A model generated the notes under the pieces. The model was not told where the DNA came from. It saw only the letters and a list, made by a program, of their open reading frames with translations, and did not search any database. Position numbers and translations under genes: made by a program. From UBA10324 sp038326325 (lineage in GTDB: Bacteria; Bacteroidota; Bacteroidia; Chitinophagales; UBA10324): a DNA stretch of 64,000 nucleotides. The stretch is taken from the NCBI GenBank assembly GCA_038326325.1, contig JBBQJW010000015.1, forward strand, positions 11,368 through 75,367. The letters are read 5' to 3'. Below, in pieces: positions 61,546 through 64,000 of the stretch. Within the stretch, counting starts at the first letter, position 1. Each line of letters starts with the position of its first letter.

Positions 61546-64000
61546 TTATCGGAATTTAATTGCTATGCCAAACATGAAATGTAACGGTGCATCAAACCTT
61601 GCAGGATTTTCCGGAGGTGTATTATAAGAGCGATAATCTCGTGGGTCAATGTATTTAGGATCTCTCGATTCGGTTGGTACTGGATCTCCATAGTTATATG
61701 CGCTACCTGTAACAGGGTCAATTATTAATGAATTTTTATTATTAAGAACATTTGTGATTTCTAAAGTAAAGGCGAGATCAATTTTCTTTAAGTCAATCCA
61801 CTTGCGAAGTGTTGCATTCAACCAAAACGATGGTACAGAAATTTTCTGAAACTGATGATCAGGATTTCCATCAATAGAATAAATTGGTCTACCCGAATAT
61901 TCTTCGTTCCCTTCAAATAAATATGGCGTGTATCTTTTCCCTGTTCTGAAAATTCCTTCAGTATAAAAGGTAAAATGATTCAACACTTTTGAATTGAATA
62001 ATCCTTTCTCCTTTTTATTGACAGTAAAAATTGCAAATCCCTTTGCATCAATTGGTGAATCCCACGCAAGCGGAGTTTCTTTTGTGCTAACAGAATTTCC
62101 GGTTGCAAGAATTTGAGAAAGACTTTGAGAAGCAGATGAACTTTGACCTGTTGCTGATGAATATGAAACATTCAATTGTCCGCTGAACCATTTTTTTATT
62201 CGTTTGATATACCCAACTTCAATTCCTCTAACCCTTGCATAATCAGAATTGATATGAATAGTTCGGGCGATTTCTCTTCCTGTTACATCTTTAATATAAA
62301 TAGTACTGCTTGTTATGAAATCATATTTATCTTTCCAGTAAACTGAAATATTCAGTGCATCATTATTTCCTAATTGCGATTTCAATCCCAACTCATATGA
62401 AATATCGACTTCAGGATTCAGATCAGGGTTTCCAATTCTTGCCAAGGTAGATCGATCTGCATAATATGGATCAAGCCCTGTATAAATGTATGATGGATGC
62501 GGCTCAACCATACTATGTCCGTAATTGAAATACATTACCTGATTTTCTTTTATTGGAAAACTTGCAGCAAGTTTAGGAAGCAATCGCATTTTCATTCTGC
62601 TTCCGAAAATATTAACTGTATGTTTTTTATACTCATCATGAATTACATCATCAATTGGTGCATCAGGATTTTCAATTGCATCATCAACAAATTTTCCTGC
62701 AAACCAATATTCATAACGCAAACCAATATCAGCAATCAGTCCTCTGAATTTGTATTTATCAGAAATGTAAAATGCACCTCGCAAAGGAATTACATGCCAG
62801 GCATCACTCAAATCACCAAGGCGAAATGATTGTGTATAATTTCCATCAGGTAATTGTATAGGTGCGCCAATCCAAGGGCGAGTAATGTCAATCCATTGCA
62901 TTTCTCTTCGTTTCCACTCCCCACCAACATAAAATCTGTTACCGGTATTTTTTGAATAGAATGTTGCAGAAGATTTTAAAGAATATTCTTCAACATAGTG
63001 GTCGTGCCACAGAGTTGCGATTCCATCATTGTTAAATAATCCAGGACCGGGTAAAACAAAAACGATACTGTCATCTGGATTGAAATATTGAGTGGGAAAA
63101 GTTACAATGCTTGAAGGATCAAATTCGCTATTGACTTGTTGTGGTCGCCAGTCTCTTCCATTTGCATCGGCCCGCAGATGCACAAACAATCGTGAAGCTG
63201 TTACACGATACGAGAATGACGGCTTTGGTGTTTGAATCCAAACGAGTGATTCAAGATTTGTATCGTGCGTGTAAGTGTTTGCATTATCGGGTTGCAATGA
63301 AAAATTATATTGATAACCCGGTGTGAATCCAACATCATTACCAGTAATTCGAAGCATATTAAAATCCTGATTGATGGTTATGCTCTTAAGATATGTGAAT
63401 GAAAGTTTTTTTGTTGACGAGAAATCATAGTTGAGTTTTAGCATTCCAGCCCAACGATTATCCTGATAAGGACTCCAAAAAGTATCGGGATAAATAGATG
63501 ATATAACCTGATTGGCGGCATTCTTAAAATAGTTATCGGTGAAATTGAATTTGAATGATGTATAATATTTAAACTTAGGTGCAACAGTTTTTTTAAATTT
63601 CAAAGGACCTCCCATTCCTAATTCGTAAACTGAATTATTCCAAACCGAATTCCAATCAGAATTGAAACCGAGATTATCCTTTTTTGCTGACGCATTAATC
63701 ACAAATTTATCACCACCACTTTTTGTTTTTGCATTCACAACTCCAGATGTTGAGTTGCCATATTCAACCGAAGAACTACTCGTACTTACTTCAATATCAT
63801 CAATAGCATTGCTTCCCAAATCAATTCCAAAACCAGTGCCTGCCAGCGGGTCAGTTGCCGATACATCATCAATAAAAAATCCTGTTTCGTAAGTACGCCC
63901 GCCTCGAATGTGAATGCCTTCTGCATTTTGCACCACACCTGCTGATGTATTTATTATTCCTTGTATCTGCCTTGTCGGTGCTGATTCAATCTGGTCTTTG
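61546..64000 (-). CDS. TonB-dependent receptor, 5' end outside window
   Basis: The reading frame is open to the window edge, giving at least 817 residues; translation through the right end reads APTRQIQGIINTSAG before VVQNAEGIHIRGG, so no start codon is inside the window. The plug domain (GIHIRGGRTYETGFFIDDVS) is followed by barrel strands ending in the outer-membrane signature GIAIKFR. Proteins of this class import large substrates (siderophores, glycans, vitamins) with TonB energy; the substrate is not evident and no SusD partner gene is in the window. A duplicated-looking segment carries many aromatic strand ends, normal for the class. Confidence 0.9.
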   Translation of the reverse strand, partial: KDQIESAPTRQIQGIINTSAGVVQNAEGIHIRGGRTYETGFFIDDVSATDPLAGTGFGIDLGSNAIDDIEVSTSSSSVEYGNSTSGVVNAKTKSGGDKFVINASAKKDNLGFNSDWNSVWNNSVYELGMGGPLKFKKTVAPKFKYYTSFKFNFTDNYFKNAANQVISSIYPDTFWSPYQDNRWAGMLKLNYDFSSTKKLSFTYLKSITINQDFNMLRITGNDVGFTPGYQYNFSLQPDNANTYTHDTNLESLVWIQTPKPSFSYRVTASRLFVHLRADANGRDWRPQQVNSEFDPSSIVTFPTQYFNPDDSIVFVLPGPGLFNNDGIATLWHDHYVEEYSLKSSATFYSKNTGNRFYVGGEWKRREMQWIDITRPWIGAPIQLPDGNYTQSFRLGDLSDAWHVIPLRGAFYISDKYKFRGLIADIGLRYEYWFAGKFVDDAIENPDAPIDDVIHDEYKKHTVNIFGSRMKMRLLPKLAASFPIKENQVMYFNYGHSMVEPHPSYIYTGLDPYYADRSTLARIGNPDLNPEVDISYELGLKSQLGNNDALNISVYWKDKYDFITSSTIYIKDVTGREIARTIHINSDYARVRGIEVGYIKRIKKWFSGQLNVSYSSATGQSSSASQSLSQILATGNSVSTKETPLAWDSPIDAKGFAIFTVNKKEKGLFNSKVLNHFTFYTEGIFRTGKRYTPYLFEGNEEYSGRPIYSIDGNPDHQFQKISVPSFWLNATLRKWIDLKKIDLAFTLEITNVLNNKNSLIIDPVTGSAYNYGDPVPTESRDPKYIDPRDYRSYNTPPENPARFDAPLHFMFGIAIKFR

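Overview
The window is AT-rich, gene-dense chromosomal DNA from a Bacteroidota bacterium, probably an uncultivated Sphingobacteriia/Chitinophagia-like or flavobacterial relative. The evidence is four proteins ending in type IX secretion (T9SS) C-terminal domains (type A sorting tails and the gliding-motility/CHU type), a PorP/SprF-family protein, an OmpA protein with thrombospondin type 3 repeats, a TonB-dependent receptor, a Bacteroidota-style ccmB-ccmC-ccmD set, DUF4783 and DUF4294 proteins, lolA directly after ftsK, and several promoters with the Bacteroidota -7 element TAnnTTTG. Shine-Dalgarno sequences are mostly absent and several GTG or TTG starts are used. No phage, insertion sequence or CRISPR array was seen.

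Layout. 1-8.3 kb: envelope and housekeeping genes (DAG kinase coupled to an LtaS-like enzyme, nadC, DUF4783, gpmI, a lipoprotein, dinB-like, M20 dipeptidase), then tRNA-Ala. 8.7-15.9 kb: three-gene operon of exported proteins (TPR plus MORN-type repeats, a DUF3857/transglutaminase protein and a relative lacking the catalytic Cys). 16-18.2 kb: lpxB, a small membrane protein and surE. 18.3-24 kb: two T9SS cargo proteins and pruA. 24-24.9 kb: a non-coding island of dispersed repeats and hairpins bounded by a duplicated fragment of the pruA 5' end. 24.9-30.7 kb: ftsK, lolA, lpdA, an Rrf2 regulator and DUF2061. 30.7-34.4 kb: SprB-repeat surface protein with its PorP/SprF partner. 34.4-41.7 kb: glycosyltransferase 9, DUF4294, diheme cytochrome c, glutamate dehydrogenase, ccmDCB and mdh. 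41.7-48.8 kb: retropepsin-like protease, surface lipoproteins, beta-propellers, and an ECF sigma factor with a membrane/barrel partner. 49-51.6 kb: SanA-like protein, sirtuin, NUDIX hydrolase, asparaginase-like domain. 51.7-56.1 kb: Calx-beta T9SS protein, a barrel-like protein, a CNNM/CBS protein. 56.2-64 kb: tRNA-Leu, tRNA-Gly, mutS, SpoU methyltransferase, OmpA and a TonB-dependent receptor that runs off the end.

The most striking signal is not a gene. The near-palindrome TGTWACA, usually as GTGTAACAG or its complement CTGTTACAC, occurs about 114 times by eye, against roughly 13 expected for the base composition. The exact 9-mer GTGTAACAG/CTGTTACAC occurs about 41 times where fewer than one is expected. 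It lies on both strands, in all reading phases, and in genes as well as intergenic DNA. This is the density of known DNA-uptake signal sequences or of cyanobacterial HIP1, and I do not know of such an element described in Bacteroidota.

Functionally the region mixes core metabolism (glycolysis, NAD synthesis, proline/glutamate, malate, 2-oxoacid dehydrogenase E3), envelope building (lipid A, LolA, LtaS-like, OmpA), cytochrome c maturation with c-type cytochromes, and T9SS-exported surface proteins.
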